Shown here: piece after piece, positions 14,956-23,221 of the stretch
How positions within the stretch are numbered: the first letter of the stretch is position 1
Layout of the letters: every line of letters starts with the position of its first letter
Origin: Corynebacterium haematomassiliense
GTDB taxonomy: Bacteria > Actinomycetota > Actinomycetes > Mycobacteriales > Mycobacteriaceae
DNA length: 64,000 nucleotides
Direction: 5' to 3'
Assembly: GCF_013978595.1 (NCBI RefSeq)
Contig: NZ_JACDTZ010000002.1
Coordinates: 310,001 to 374,000, forward strand
Program-made: the position numbers and the translations under genes
Notes under the pieces: generated by a model
Told to the model about the DNA's origin: nothing
Seen by the model: only the letters and a program-made list of their open reading frames with translations
Database searches by the model: none

Positions 14956-15276
14956 CTACTTCTGCAGGCCCGGCAGGTTCAGACCCAGGTGCGGGCCGGC
15001 GAAGTAGAGGCCAGCGGCGCCGATGGTGGCCACGATGGCGAGGATGCCGGCGAGCAGGCCGGCGAAACGCTTTGCGTTGTCGATTTCGTCCTGGGTGAAC
15101 TCGGAGCTGCCCGGGCCGCTGGACTGCTTGCCCTGGTCGGCCTGGTCAGAGGTCTGATCGGTGGCTGCTTCGGTGTTGGTTGCCGGGGCGGCGGTGGCCA
15201 CCGGGGCGGCGCCGGCGACGAGGGCGACGGCGAGCGCGGGGGCGATGGCGCGGCGGGAGATAGAGCTGGTGAGCAT
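14956..15276 (-). CDS. Small exported membrane-anchored protein
   Basis: A 106-residue protein of unknown function. Signal peptide: SISRRAIAPALAVALVAGAA with likely cleavage after ATAA. A Thr/Gln/Ser-rich extracytoplasmic part follows (about 35-65), then a C-terminal hydrophobic helix (LLAGILAIVATIGAAGLYF, about 75-95). ATG 15276 has AAGGGA upstream; the in-frame codons further upstream lack a better site. The layout resembles small cell-surface proteins of corynebacteria. Confidence 0.78.
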   Translation of the reverse strand: MLTSSISRRAIAPALAVALVAGAAPVATAAPATNTEAATDQTSDQADQGKQSSGPGSSEFTQDEIDNAKRFAGLLAGILAIVATIGAAGLYFAGPHLGLNLPGLQK

Positions 15277-15363
15277 GGGCGATCCCTTCATGGGCGTGAG
15301 CACGGGTGTATCCGCCACAGAATAACCGACCGGGCCAGGGTAACCAGCCACAGCCCCGCCGCG

Positions 15364-16023
15364 TTACTGCCCGTCGATGAAGCGGGTGACCTTCTCCGCC
15401 TCGGCGATCTCCTGCAGCCGCTCGGCGGAGACCAGCCCGGTGACCACCACGACGGAGCCGCCGGCGGCGATGGGGCCGAGCACGTTCGCGGCGAACTCTT
15501 CGGTGGTATGCCAGTCCTGCACCAGGTAGCGCTCCGCCCCCAGGCCGGGCACGGCGAACGAGCTCAGCGAAGGGGATTGGCCGAAATAGTCGTCGCCGTA
15601 GAAGCGCACGGTGGGCCCGAAGTCCACGGTGCCCACGGGCAGTTCGCCGCCGGCTTCCACCACGCCGCGGCCGAACGGGTCGTCGGAAACCACCACGCAA
15701 TCGGGCACTTCGCTCCACCGCGCGGCGCCGTCCAGGGTGGTGAAGATGAGCTCTGGGGCGGGGGCACCGGAGGCGTCGATAAGCGGGGTGCGCGAGGAGT
15801 TGTACGCGCCGATGGCGATGACCGCCGCTTGCCACGACACCGGCAGGTCGATGGCGACGTTGTCGCCGGCGTCGAATTCCTCGTCGAGCATGTTGGCGAC
15901 CTTGCTGGCCCAGTTGTCCAGCGTCTGCGCCGAAAAATCCATGCGCACGCCGCGCGAGTCGTCGTAGACGGTCAGGCGCGGCGTCGACGGGTCGGTCTGC
16001 ATTAGCGGTGCGAGCATGCTCAT
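15364..16023 (-). CDS. TIGR03089 family protein
   Basis: A 219-residue conserved actinobacterial protein resembling a truncated AMP-binding (acyl-adenylate) domain: LTVYDDSRGVRMDFSAQTLD, NWASKVANMLDEEFDAGD and VAIDLPVSWQAAVIAIGAYN recall the N-terminal part of acyl-CoA ligases. It lacks the adenylation P-loop and C-terminal lid, so catalysis by itself is unlikely. ATG 16023 has TACGAT 8 bases upstream. Usually found close to LCP genes in corynebacteria, as here. Confidence 0.87.
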   Translation of the reverse strand: MSMLAPLMQTDPSTPRLTVYDDSRGVRMDFSAQTLDNWASKVANMLDEEFDAGDNVAIDLPVSWQAAVIAIGAYNSSRTPLIDASGAPAPELIFTTLDGAARWSEVPDCVVVSDDPFGRGVVEAGGELPVGTVDFGPTVRFYGDDYFGQSPSLSSFAVPGLGAERYLVQDWHTTEEFAANVLGPIAAGGSVVVVTGLVSAERLQEIAEAEKVTRFIDGQ

Positions 16024-16031
16024 GCCCGCCC

Positions 16032-16037
16032 ATCGTA
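16032..16037 (-). promoter_or_regulatory. -10 box for the TIGR03089 gene
   Basis: TACGAT on the minus strand, 8 bases before ATG 16023. Confidence 0.4.
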
Positions 16038-16050
16038 AGGGGCAATTGCT

Positions 16051-17682
16051 TTACGACGCCAACATGATCGACGCGCCCGGCCCCAACGGAAGATCGAACT
16101 GGTACCAGATGAACAGCAGCACCAGCCAGAACATCCAGAACACCACCGTGAACACGATCAGGCGCGACATCAGGGTGCCGATGCCGGCCTTCGGCTCGTA
16201 GCGGCGCAGCTGGGTGAGGATGACGATGATGTACGGGTTGAGCGGGGTAATGATCTGCGTTGCGGAATCGCCGACGCGGTAGGCGGCCTGGATGAACGCC
16301 GGGTCGAAGCCGAGCAGCGCGAACATGGGCACGAAGACTGCGGCCATGAGCGTCCACAGGGCGGAGCCGGAGATGATGAGCAGGTTCAGACACGACGCGA
16401 GGATGACGAAGGTGATGATCGCGCCGAAGCCGCCGATGCCCGCGGACTCGAGGGCTTCCGCGCCTTTTACGGCGGTCCAGGTGCCGATGCCGGTCCAGTT
16501 GAACAGCGCGATGAACTGGCCGAGGATGAACGCCAGCACCAAAAAGCCGGTCATTTCCTTGATTGACGAGCCCATCATGTCCGTCACGTCGGTGACGCTT
16601 TTCACGGTGCCTGCGGCCTTGCCGTAGACCAGGCCCATGACCACGAAGTAGAGCACCACGATGAACACGGTGGACTGCATCAGCGGCGAATCCGGCAGGA
16701 ATGTGCCTTCCTCATTGCGCCACGGCGAGCCCGGCACGAGCACGGCGACGGTGCCGACAATGGTGAGCAGGAGCGTGACCCACAGCGTGGCGGTCAGGCC
16801 GCGCTTTTCTTCGGCGGTGAGCTCGGCGGTGATCTCGTTGCCGTCGCGGTCCAGGTCCGGGGCGTCCTCGCCTTCGGCGACCTCGGTTGGCACGCCCATT
16901 TTGTTCAGGCGAGGTTCTAGCACCTTGTCGATGATCAGGCCGGCGATGAAACCCAGGATCGAGGCGGAGGCGATGTTGAACCAGTAGTTGGACATCACCG
17001 TGACCTCGTTTGCCTCCAGGCTGGGCAGCGCCTCCATGACGGAGTTGGTGATGCCGGCAAACAGCGCGTCTAGGGAGCCGGGCAGGATCGACGTTGCGTA
17101 GCCGGCACCCACGGAGGCGAAACCACCCAGCAGGCCGGCGACGGGGTGGCGGCCCGCGGCCTTGAACACCATGGCGGCCAGCGGCGGGATGACAATGAAG
17201 GCCGGGTCCGCGATCAGGGAGGCGGACACGCCGATCAGGCCCACCGCGTAAGGCAGGACGGTCTTGTTGGCGGAGCCGAACAGGCGGCGGATCAGCGCCG
17301 AGAGCATGCCGGAGCGCTCTGCGATGCCGACTGCCAGGATGATGGGCATCACGTAGACAAGCGGCGGGAAGCCGACGTAGTTTTCGCCCAGGTTCACGGT
17401 GAACCAGGCCAGGCCCTCCTTGGTAAAGAACCCGTGGATGGGGCGGACCTCGTCGGAGCCGGGGACCTGGACTTGGGCCCCGGACCAGGCCATCACCGTG
17501 GAGATGACGGCGGTGATGAGGAACAAAAGCAAAAAGAGAGTGAACGGCTCGGGGAGCTTGTTGCCCACCTTCTCGATGGTGTTGAGGACGCGGTCTGTCG
17601 CGCCCTGCTTTTCGGGCGCGCTACTCGTTCCGGTGGTTGTTGTGGTCTCTGGCGATGGCTCGGGCCGTGATGTGCGAGTCAT
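16051..17682 (-). CDS. AbgT family transporter
   Basis: A 543-residue inner-membrane protein with about 11-13 hydrophobic helices, starting after a Thr/Ser-rich cytoplasmic tail (about 1-25). The family phrases VGNKLPEPFTLFLLLFLIT (in part), GFPPLVYVMPIILAVGIAERSG and GDSATQIITPLNPYI match AbgT proteins, named for p-aminobenzoyl-glutamate uptake in E. coli. Other members export sulfonamides; the substrate here is unknown. ATG 17682 is preferred; an in-frame TTG at 17700 is possible. A 15-base palindrome lies upstream. Confidence 0.92.
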   Translation of the reverse strand: MTRTSRPEPSPETTTTTGTSSAPEKQGATDRVLNTIEKVGNKLPEPFTLFLLLFLITAVISTVMAWSGAQVQVPGSDEVRPIHGFFTKEGLAWFTVNLGENYVGFPPLVYVMPIILAVGIAERSGMLSALIRRLFGSANKTVLPYAVGLIGVSASLIADPAFIVIPPLAAMVFKAAGRHPVAGLLGGFASVGAGYATSILPGSLDALFAGITNSVMEALPSLEANEVTVMSNYWFNIASASILGFIAGLIIDKVLEPRLNKMGVPTEVAEGEDAPDLDRDGNEITAELTAEEKRGLTATLWVTLLLTIVGTVAVLVPGSPWRNEEGTFLPDSPLMQSTVFIVVLYFVVMGLVYGKAAGTVKSVTDVTDMMGSSIKEMTGFLVLAFILGQFIALFNWTGIGTWTAVKGAEALESAGIGGFGAIITFVILASCLNLLIISGSALWTLMAAVFVPMFALLGFDPAFIQAAYRVGDSATQIITPLNPYIIVILTQLRRYEPKAGIGTLMSRLIVFTVVFWMFWLVLLFIWYQFDLPLGPGASIMLAS

Positions 17683-17744
17683 GCATTCTGGTTTTACCAA
17701 AGTGCGAGCAGGGTTTTCTCCGGTTTCGGGAAAATTCTGGAATT

Positions 17745-17759
17745 ACATTCCCGGAATGT
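17745..17759. promoter_or_regulatory. Palindrome upstream of the AbgT gene
   Basis: ACATTCC-C-GGAATGT is a perfect 7+7 inverted repeat 63 bases before the AbgT start, in the 102-base spacer after the LCP gene. It looks like an operator. Confidence 0.35.
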
Positions 17760-17784
17760 GGGACAAGGTCTGGTGGGGTGGGGG

Positions 17785-19386
17785 CTAGTTCACGCAGCGC
17801 GGGCTGTCGCCGTCGGCGGTGATCTCGGGGCCGATCTCGGTCGCGCCGAAATCCTCACCCGGCGTGCCCACAGGCGCCTCCTGCTGCGCTTCCTCCTCGG
17901 TCATGAGACCCGGGCCTGCGTAATCGTCGGCCACGACCGCCACCATCGTGCCCGGCTCGAGCGTGGCGTTGGCCACTACCGGCACACCGCCGAGGATCCG
18001 GGCGAGCTCCTGGGCGGCAGGGTCGTCCGCGTCGGGCGCCACAACCTGGCTCTGGTAGTACAGGCCGTCCATTGCGTTGGCCACCTCGGAAACTTGGATG
18101 CCCTGTTTGCCCAGCTCCTCGCCGACGCGGCCCGCCTGGCCCGGCACAGCCCCGGCATTGAGCACGATGACGTCCTGGGAGCTAAGCGTCGACGACGCCG
18201 CGGAGTCGGAAGAGTCTGCGGAGTCGGAGGTCTCGGTGGTGTCCTCTTCTTCCTGATCGGGCTCCACCGCGTCTTCCATGAACCGGTGCACCTGGGCCAC
18301 GTCGACGGTGACGATAGATTCGCCGTAGTCGCCCACACCGTTGACGGAGGTCACCGGAATGGTGGTGAAGGTGACGTTGTCGCCGGCCAGGCCGGAAAGT
18401 TGCTGGGCGAAGCGGACCACGTCCCAGTCCTTGTCCAGCGTGACGGAGCGCTCGGCGGCGTTAGCCAGCTCGCGCAGGCGCGCCGGGTTGGTCAGGGTGC
18501 CCGCAGAGAGCATGTTGCGCACCAGCGACGCCATGAACGTCTGCTGGCGGACAATGCGGTCGAGGTCGCCGCGCGGCAGGTCGTGGCGCTGGCGCACGAA
18601 CGACAACGCCTGCGTGCCGTTGAGCGTCTGCACGCCGGCGGGGAAGTGGGCGCCGGACAGCGGCTCGTCCACCGCGTTGTTCAGGCACACGGTCACGCCG
18701 CCGACGGCGTCGGTGAGCAACACGAAGCCGAGCAGGCCCACCTGCGCGAAGTGGTCCACCTCCACGCCGGTGAGGTCGGCCACCGCGTCGATCAGCCCCT
18801 CTTGGCCCGCGCGCGCGACCCGCTGCTCCAGCTCGGGGCCTTCGGACATGCCATCTTCCTCGACCAGCTCTTCGCGCTTGTCGGCAGCGTAGGCGCCGTA
18901 AACGCCGTTGATCTTGAGGTTGCCGTAGGTGGAGTCGTGGACGTAGGTGTCGCGCGGGATGGAAACGGCCGTCGCCTTCGAGCCGTCCTCCGGGATGCGG
19001 ACAACCATGATGGTGTCGGTGTTGATCTCGCCGTCGGCCACACCGGCGTTGAGGCGGGCGAGCTCGTCCTCGCTTAAGGGGTTGCCCTGCGCGTCCGTGC
19101 GCGAGTCGGAGCCGACGAGCAGGATATCCACCGCGCCGTCGAGCACCGCGTCGTCCTTGTTGCCCTTGCCCTTGGATTTGCTCTGGGAGCTCACGTCCAG
19201 CTCTGAGGCGGACAGCTGCCCGCCCAGGCGGCCGACGGCGAAGTAGCCGACGCCGGACAGAGTGATGGCCAGGGCGGAGACCACCGCCAGGACCCCTTTG
19301 ATCACGGGGTGGCCGGACTGGGACACGTCTCGCGTTCGCGATGGTGCCGCCTGAATGTCGCGGGCACGGCGGTTGGGGTCAGTCAC
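17785..19386 (-). CDS. LytR-CpsA-Psr (LCP) family protein
   Basis: LCP proteins transfer lipid-linked glycopolymers onto peptidoglycan; in mycolic-acid bacteria they attach arabinogalactan. The 533-residue protein has a short basic cytoplasmic tail, one membrane helix (about 30-50), the LCP domain (DILLVGSDSRTD, DTIMVVRIPEDG, VSIPRDTYV, GVTVCLNN, LSFVRQRHDLPRGDLDRIVRQQ) and a C-terminal LytR_C domain (IVLNAGAVPGQAGRVGEEL) after a Glu/Ser/Asp-rich linker. GTG 19386 is 7 bases after TATACT, so the mRNA is leaderless. It is divergent from the glycosyltransferase gene. Confidence 0.94.
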   Translation of the reverse strand: MTDPNRRARDIQAAPSRTRDVSQSGHPVIKGVLAVVSALAITLSGVGYFAVGRLGGQLSASELDVSSQSKSKGKGNKDDAVLDGAVDILLVGSDSRTDAQGNPLSEDELARLNAGVADGEINTDTIMVVRIPEDGSKATAVSIPRDTYVHDSTYGNLKINGVYGAYAADKREELVEEDGMSEGPELEQRVARAGQEGLIDAVADLTGVEVDHFAQVGLLGFVLLTDAVGGVTVCLNNAVDEPLSGAHFPAGVQTLNGTQALSFVRQRHDLPRGDLDRIVRQQTFMASLVRNMLSAGTLTNPARLRELANAAERSVTLDKDWDVVRFAQQLSGLAGDNVTFTTIPVTSVNGVGDYGESIVTVDVAQVHRFMEDAVEPDQEEEDTTETSDSADSSDSAASSTLSSQDVIVLNAGAVPGQAGRVGEELGKQGIQVSEVANAMDGLYYQSQVVAPDADDPAAQELARILGGVPVVANATLEPGTMVAVVADDYAGPGLMTEEEAQQEAPVGTPGEDFGATEIGPEITADGDSPRCVN

Positions 19387-19393
19387 GCGGGGA

Positions 19394-19399
19394 AGTATA
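19394..19399 (-). promoter_or_regulatory. -10 box for the LCP gene (leaderless)
   Basis: TATACT on the minus strand, 7 bases before GTG 19386. Confidence 0.6.
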
Positions 19400-19482
19400 C
19401 GACATCCCCGCCTGAATCCCTGCCGCAGTGCCTGTGCCGTACACCAATTTCGGCCCCACTGGTGGGTATGATTCCAGCCATT

Positions 19483-20400
19483 GTGAACGCTGACTCTCTC
19501 CATCCGACTGACGCGCCGCTCGCGGTGATCACGGTGACGTACTCGCCGGGCGAGCATTTGTCGCACCTGATTGCGTCGCTCGACGCGGCGACGCGCGGCG
19601 AGGTGCATTTGGTCTGCGCGGACAACGGCTCCACCGACGGTGCGCCGCAGCGCGCCGCCGCTCAGCACGAGCGCGTGGAATTCCTTCCCACCGGCGGAAA
19701 CATCGGCTACGGGGCGGCGATTAATGTCGCGGCCGCGGCGCTTGCGGAGCGTCGAGAAGCGAATGCGATCCGAAACGACTACTTCCTCATCGTCAACCCC
19801 GACGTGGAGTTTGGCCCGGGCAGTATCGACGAGCTGATCCGCTGCATCGACGCTGCTCCAAAGGCGGGGGCGGCGGGCCCGCGCATCGAGGAAGCGGACG
19901 GCTCCGCGTACCCGAGCGCCCGCGAGGTGCCCGGGCTTGCCACAGGCATCGGGCATGCATTGCTTTACGACGTCTGGCCACGCAACCCGTTTTCCCGCGC
20001 CTACAAGGCGGACGCGAACATGCACGTCCAGCGCACCGCAGGGTGGCTCTCGGGCGCGTGCCTGCTGGTGCGGTGGGACGCGTTCGACGCCATCGGCGGC
20101 TTCGACGAGCGCTACTTCATGTACCTCGAAGACATCGACTTCGGCGACAGGCTCTCGCGCGCAGGGTGGGACAACCTGTACTGCCCATCGTCGGTGATCC
20201 TGCACGACCAAGGCCACGTGGCGGGCAAGTTCCGCAAGGTCACGGTGCCCGCCCACCACGGCTCGGCCTACCGCTTCCAGCGCGACAGGCACCCGCACCC
20301 GTGGCAGGCACCGCTGCGGTGGGCGTTGTGGCTCGGGCTGAAGGTGCGCGGGGCGTTCCAACTTGGCCTGCGCAAACCGCGGCGGCGCACCGATACTTAG
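19483..20400 (+). CDS. wbbL: Family 2 glycosyltransferase, WbbL-like
   Basis: Probably the rhamnosyltransferase that makes the arabinogalactan linker unit on decaprenyl phosphate. The 305-residue GT-A protein has VITVTYSPGEHLSHLIASL, the nucleotide-binding CADNGSTDGAPQ, FLIVNPDVEFGPGS (DxD-like) and GGFDERYFMYLEDIDFGDRL with the catalytic ED. No membrane segment. GTG 19483 lies 10 bases after TATGAT; the ATG at 19468 overlaps that hexamer. The linker function rests on context with LCP, mannose-1-phosphate guanylyltransferase and WhiB2 genes, as in C. glutamicum. Confidence 0.88.
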   Translation: MNADSLHPTDAPLAVITVTYSPGEHLSHLIASLDAATRGEVHLVCADNGSTDGAPQRAAAQHERVEFLPTGGNIGYGAAINVAAAALAERREANAIRNDYFLIVNPDVEFGPGSIDELIRCIDAAPKAGAAGPRIEEADGSAYPSAREVPGLATGIGHALLYDVWPRNPFSRAYKADANMHVQRTAGWLSGACLLVRWDAFDAIGGFDERYFMYLEDIDFGDRLSRAGWDNLYCPSSVILHDQGHVAGKFRKVTVPAHHGSAYRFQRDRHPHPWQAPLRWALWLGLKVRGAFQLGLRKPRRRTDT

Positions 20401-20435
20401 TTAGACCACAAACACCAGGAAGAAAAGGACGAGTA

Positions 20436-21554
20436 ATGGCAACTTCGGAGCACATCGGCGCCGCACAGGCGCCCGACGGGGCAGTCACTGAGATGGACGC
20501 GGTGATCCTGGTGGGCGGGCGCGGCACGCGTCTGCGCCCGCTGACGGTGTCCACCCCGAAGCCGATGCTGCCCACCGCGGGCTACCCGTTTTTGGCGCAC
20601 CTGCTCGCCCGCATTAAGGCGGCAGGCATGAACCACGTGGTGCTGGGCACGTCGTACAAGGCTGAGGTGTTCGAGGAGTACTTCGGCGACGGTTCCGAGT
20701 TCGGCTTGGAAATCGAGTACGTGGTGGAGGAAGAGGCCCTGGGCACCGGCGGCGGCATCCGCAACGTGTACGACAAGCTGCGCTACGACAACGCCATGGT
20801 GTTCAACGGCGACGTGCTCTCCGGCGCGGACCTGTCCGCCATCGCCACCACCCACGTGGACAAGGACGCCGACGTGACGCTGCACCTGGTGCGCGTGCCG
20901 GATCCGCGCGCGTTCGGCTCGGTGCCCACCGACGAGGACGGCAACGTGCTGGCGTTTTTGGAGAAGACGGAGGACCCGCCGACCGACCAGATCAACGCCG
21001 GCTGCTACGTGTTCAAGCGTTCTGTGATCGAGCAGATCCCGGCCGGGCGCGTGGTGTCGGTGGAGCGCGACACGTTCCCGGGTCTGCTGGAGGCGGGCGC
21101 GAAGGTGGTCGGCCACGTGGATTCGTCCTATTGGCGCGACATGGGCCGCCCGGACGATTTCGTCCAGGGCTCCTCGGATGTGGTGCGCGGCATCGCGTAC
21201 TCGCCGTTGCTTGAGGGGTGCACGGGCGAGTCGCTTGTGGACGACTCCGCTGGCGTCGCGCACGGCGTCATCTTGATGGGCGGCACGGCTGTGGGCCGCG
21301 GCTGCGAGATCGGGGCCGGCTCGCGTGTGGACGACTCGGTGATTTTCGACGGCGTGACCATCGAGCCTGGCGCGATGGTGCGCAACTCGATTATCGCCGC
21401 TGGTGCGCGGATCGGCGCGAACGCGCGGATCACGGACTGCGTGATCGGCGAAGGGGCAACGATTGGCGCGCGTTGCGAGCTGCAGGCGGGCATGCGCGTG
21501 TGGCCGGGCGTGGAAATCCCGGATTCGGGAGTGCGTTTCTCTCCGGACGCGTAA
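20436..21554 (+). CDS. Mannose-1-phosphate guanylyltransferase-type nucleotidyltransferase
   Basis: A 372-residue sugar-nucleotide pyrophosphorylase, probably making GDP-mannose for mannan, lipomannan and glycolipids. The N-terminal domain has AVILVGGRGTRLRPLTVSTP and KPMLPTAGYP; FNGDVLSGADL and SSYWRDMGRPDDF follow. The C-terminal part (about 265-365) is a left-handed beta-helix of hexapeptide repeats (GTAVGRGCEIGAGSRVDDSV). ATG 20436 follows AAAAGGACGA. Known in corynebacteria as rmlA2 or mpg; with ManB and ManA nearby the mannose assignment is favoured over dTDP-glucose synthesis. Confidence 0.92.
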   Translation: MATSEHIGAAQAPDGAVTEMDAVILVGGRGTRLRPLTVSTPKPMLPTAGYPFLAHLLARIKAAGMNHVVLGTSYKAEVFEEYFGDGSEFGLEIEYVVEEEALGTGGGIRNVYDKLRYDNAMVFNGDVLSGADLSAIATTHVDKDADVTLHLVRVPDPRAFGSVPTDEDGNVLAFLEKTEDPPTDQINAGCYVFKRSVIEQIPAGRVVSVERDTFPGLLEAGAKVVGHVDSSYWRDMGRPDDFVQGSSDVVRGIAYSPLLEGCTGESLVDDSAGVAHGVILMGGTAVGRGCEIGAGSRVDDSVIFDGVTIEPGAMVRNSIIAAGARIGANARITDCVIGEGATIGARCELQAGMRVWPGVEIPDSGVRFSPDA

Positions 21555-21834
21555 GCGACACGCCAAAACTGAAAAATAGTTGCTCAAATCGGCGCCGCTA
21601 CCATATGTAGTACCCCCGATGCGCACCCCCATCTCCTGGCGCGTGTGACTAATGTGACTCGTGTGACGAGCGACGTGGGAAATGGGGGGCGGGGGACCGA
21701 AACTGCAGAATTCTGGTTGCGGCTATTTAGTGTCCCGGTGTGTAATCACAGCAGTGTTATCCGCAGTGCCCGCCAGCCGGGAACTGCGGTCACCACTCTT
21801 ATACGACCGACAAGCAACTAAGGAAGGTAATGGC
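21555..21834 (+). promoter_or_regulatory. Long upstream region of whiB2
   Basis: This 280-base spacer precedes whiB2. It contains three direct TGTGAC words at roughly 10-base spacing (about 21644-21670), TGTGTAATCACA near 21740 and a possible -10 TTATACGAC around 21799. Long regulated leaders are usual for whiB genes. No small gene is convincing here. Confidence 0.4.
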
Positions 21835-22131
21835 GTGGAAAACCAGGCAGACGCCACCCTCCGCGGCGCGGCCGCAGGAGGGATGACCCTCGACGAGTTG
21901 TTCGGCGCCGTCGAGCAGGAGTGGCAGGATCAGGCGCTGTGCGCCCAGACCGACCCGGAGGCGTTTTTCCCGGAGAAGGGCGGCTCCACCCGCGAGGCGA
22001 AGCGGATCTGCAAAGCGTGCGCAGTGCGCGACGAGTGCTTGGAATACGCGCTCGAGCACGACGAGCGTTTTGGCATTTGGGGCGGGCTCTCCGACCGTGA
22101 GCGCCGCCGCCTGAAAAAGCAGATCGGCTAA
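21835..22131 (+). CDS. whcD: WhiB2-type iron-sulfur transcription regulator
   Basis: A 98-residue WhiB protein that binds a [4Fe-4S] cluster and partners with the principal sigma factor; WhiB2/WhmD/WhcD members control septation and cell division genes. The four cysteines are in ALCAQTD, CKACAVRDEC, and the family turn GIWGGLSDRERRRLK follows. GTG 21835 has GGAAGG at good spacing; codons upstream do not look coding. Its position after the nucleotidyltransferase matches C. glutamicum whcD. It converges on the next gene with a 3-base gap. Confidence 0.94.
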   Translation: MENQADATLRGAAAGGMTLDELFGAVEQEWQDQALCAQTDPEAFFPEKGGSTREAKRICKACAVRDECLEYALEHDERFGIWGGLSDRERRRLKKQIG

Positions 22132-22134
22132 GCC

Positions 22135-22608
22135 CTACCAGGGGAAGTCTGGGGAGATAGTCCTCGGATCCAAGTTGAGGTAATTGGCCACAAGAGCGGT
22201 CAGAACCCATGTGATGAGTTCTGACCGCTCTTGTGTTTGCGCTGCCCGGTGCTCGATGGGCATGCGGAACACCACGAAGCGTGCGCGGGTGGGGTTGCCC
22301 TGCTTGTCCACCCCGGCCTGCAGCACGCGCCCGAGCGGCACCGGGCCGTCGGCGATGATCTCGTCCGGAAACACCCTCATGTCGGGGCTGAGACGCATCC
22401 GGGGAATGGTGTCCACGGCAAGGTCCACGCCGGCCAGCTCGTTGAAGTACTGGTTGTGCAGCGGCGCGTAGGCATCGATGACCAGCTGGTCGAAGCTGTC
22501 TGCGCGGGTGCGGTAGCGCGGCACGCCGATCGGCAGGATGGGCCCGCGCACGCCGTGGCCGTGGCGGTTGCGGGCCGGTTGCACGTGGGAGGGGCCGGTG
22601 GAGCTCAT
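22135..22608 (-). CDS. Metallopeptidase-family (zincin-like) protein, catalytic motif absent
   Basis: A 157-residue conserved actinobacterial protein of the small zincin-like family found beside whiB2 and DUF3499 genes. Recognisable parts are FDQLVIDAYAPLHNQYFNEL, AVDTIPRMR, GPVPLGRVLQAGVDKQGNPT and RARFVVFRMPIEHRA. At the place of an HExxH site the sequence reads LITWVLTALVANYL, so it should not hydrolyse peptides. The same C-terminal stretch is encoded by a perfect inverted repeat (22192-22232). ATG 22608 is the chosen start; the long upstream open frame is antisense noise. Confidence 0.83.
   Translation of the reverse strand: MSSTGPSHVQPARNRHGHGVRGPILPIGVPRYRTRADSFDQLVIDAYAPLHNQYFNELAGVDLAVDTIPRMRLSPDMRVFPDEIIADGPVPLGRVLQAGVDKQGNPTRARFVVFRMPIEHRAAQTQERSELITWVLTALVANYLNLDPRTISPDFPW
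22192..22232. repeat. 15-bp inverted repeat inside a coding region
   Basis: AAGAGCGGTCAGAAC (22192-22206) and its exact complement (22218-22232) flank an 11-base loop, within the last 100 bases of the zincin-like gene and 60 bases beyond the whiB2 stop. It could terminate whiB2 transcription while being translated on the other strand. Confidence 0.65.
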
Positions 22609-22688
22609 ACCTGGCAATGCTATTGCGCCGCGCGGCGAAGGTGGCGCGGGCGCGCCGCGTTGCACTGTCGAAATCTCAATGCGGGGTT

Positions 22689-22694
22689 TAGACT
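22689..22694 (+). promoter_or_regulatory. -10 box for the DUF3499 gene (leaderless)
   Basis: TAGACT, 7 bases before GTG 22702. Confidence 0.55.
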
Positions 22695-22701
22695 TGGCGC
22701 C

Positions 22702-23169
22702 GTGAATATCTACCGCCGTTGTTGCCGCCCCGGATGCGGCCGGCCCGCCGTGGCCACGCTGATCTACGCGTACGCGGATTCGACGGCAGTTATCGGACCG
22801 CTCGCGCCCGCCCCGGACCCGCATGCGTGGGACCTGTGCGAGCGTCATTCCGCGCACATCACCGCCCCGGTGGGATGGGAGCTGGTCCGTGTCGAGCATG
22901 TCGAGCTCGACGACGACGAGTTGGACGATGAGAACACCGACATCACCGCGCTCGCGGAGGCGGTGCGCGAAGCAGGAAGGGTGACCACCGGGCTGGTGGA
23001 AACCGGCCAGGACCCGATCGAGTACTCGGCGGAGAAAGACTTCAACAACCCGGACACCTCCAACCACCCGGTGCACCGCACGAAGCGGGTGGAGGAGCAG
23101 ATCGCGGCTGCCAAGGCGGCGCGTCGCTCGCACTTGCGCATCGTGCCGGACCCGGAGGCAGAGCAGTAG
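22702..23169 (+). CDS. DUF3499 family protein
   Basis: A 155-residue conserved actinobacterial protein of unknown function. The N-terminus has a cysteine cluster like a small zinc ribbon (YRRCCRPGCGRPAVATL) with a second part DLCERHSAHI. Acidic (ELDDDELDDENTD) and basic helical tails follow. GTG 22702 is fixed by the leaderless promoter. It lies between the zincin-like gene and phosphomannomutase, the standard order. Confidence 0.88.
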   Translation: MNIYRRCCRPGCGRPAVATLIYAYADSTAVIGPLAPAPDPHAWDLCERHSAHITAPVGWELVRVEHVELDDDELDDENTDITALAEAVREAGRVTTGLVETGQDPIEYSAEKDFNNPDTSNHPVHRTKRVEEQIAAAKAARRSHLRIVPDPEAEQ

Positions 23170-23208
23170 CAACAGCGGTCTGCGCAGGCCCGTGTCGGGG
23201 GCGCGCGA

Positions 23209-23214
23209 TAAGAT
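23209..23214 (+). promoter_or_regulatory. -10 box for manB (leaderless)
   Basis: TAAGAT, 7 bases before ATG 23222. Confidence 0.5.
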
Positions 23215-23221
23215 ACCGCGC

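Noticed and set aside
14854..16005. A 383-codon plus-strand frame opposite the small membrane protein and TIGR03089 genes
   Set aside because: Gly/His/Arg-rich shadow frame with no start signal, antisense to two supported genes.
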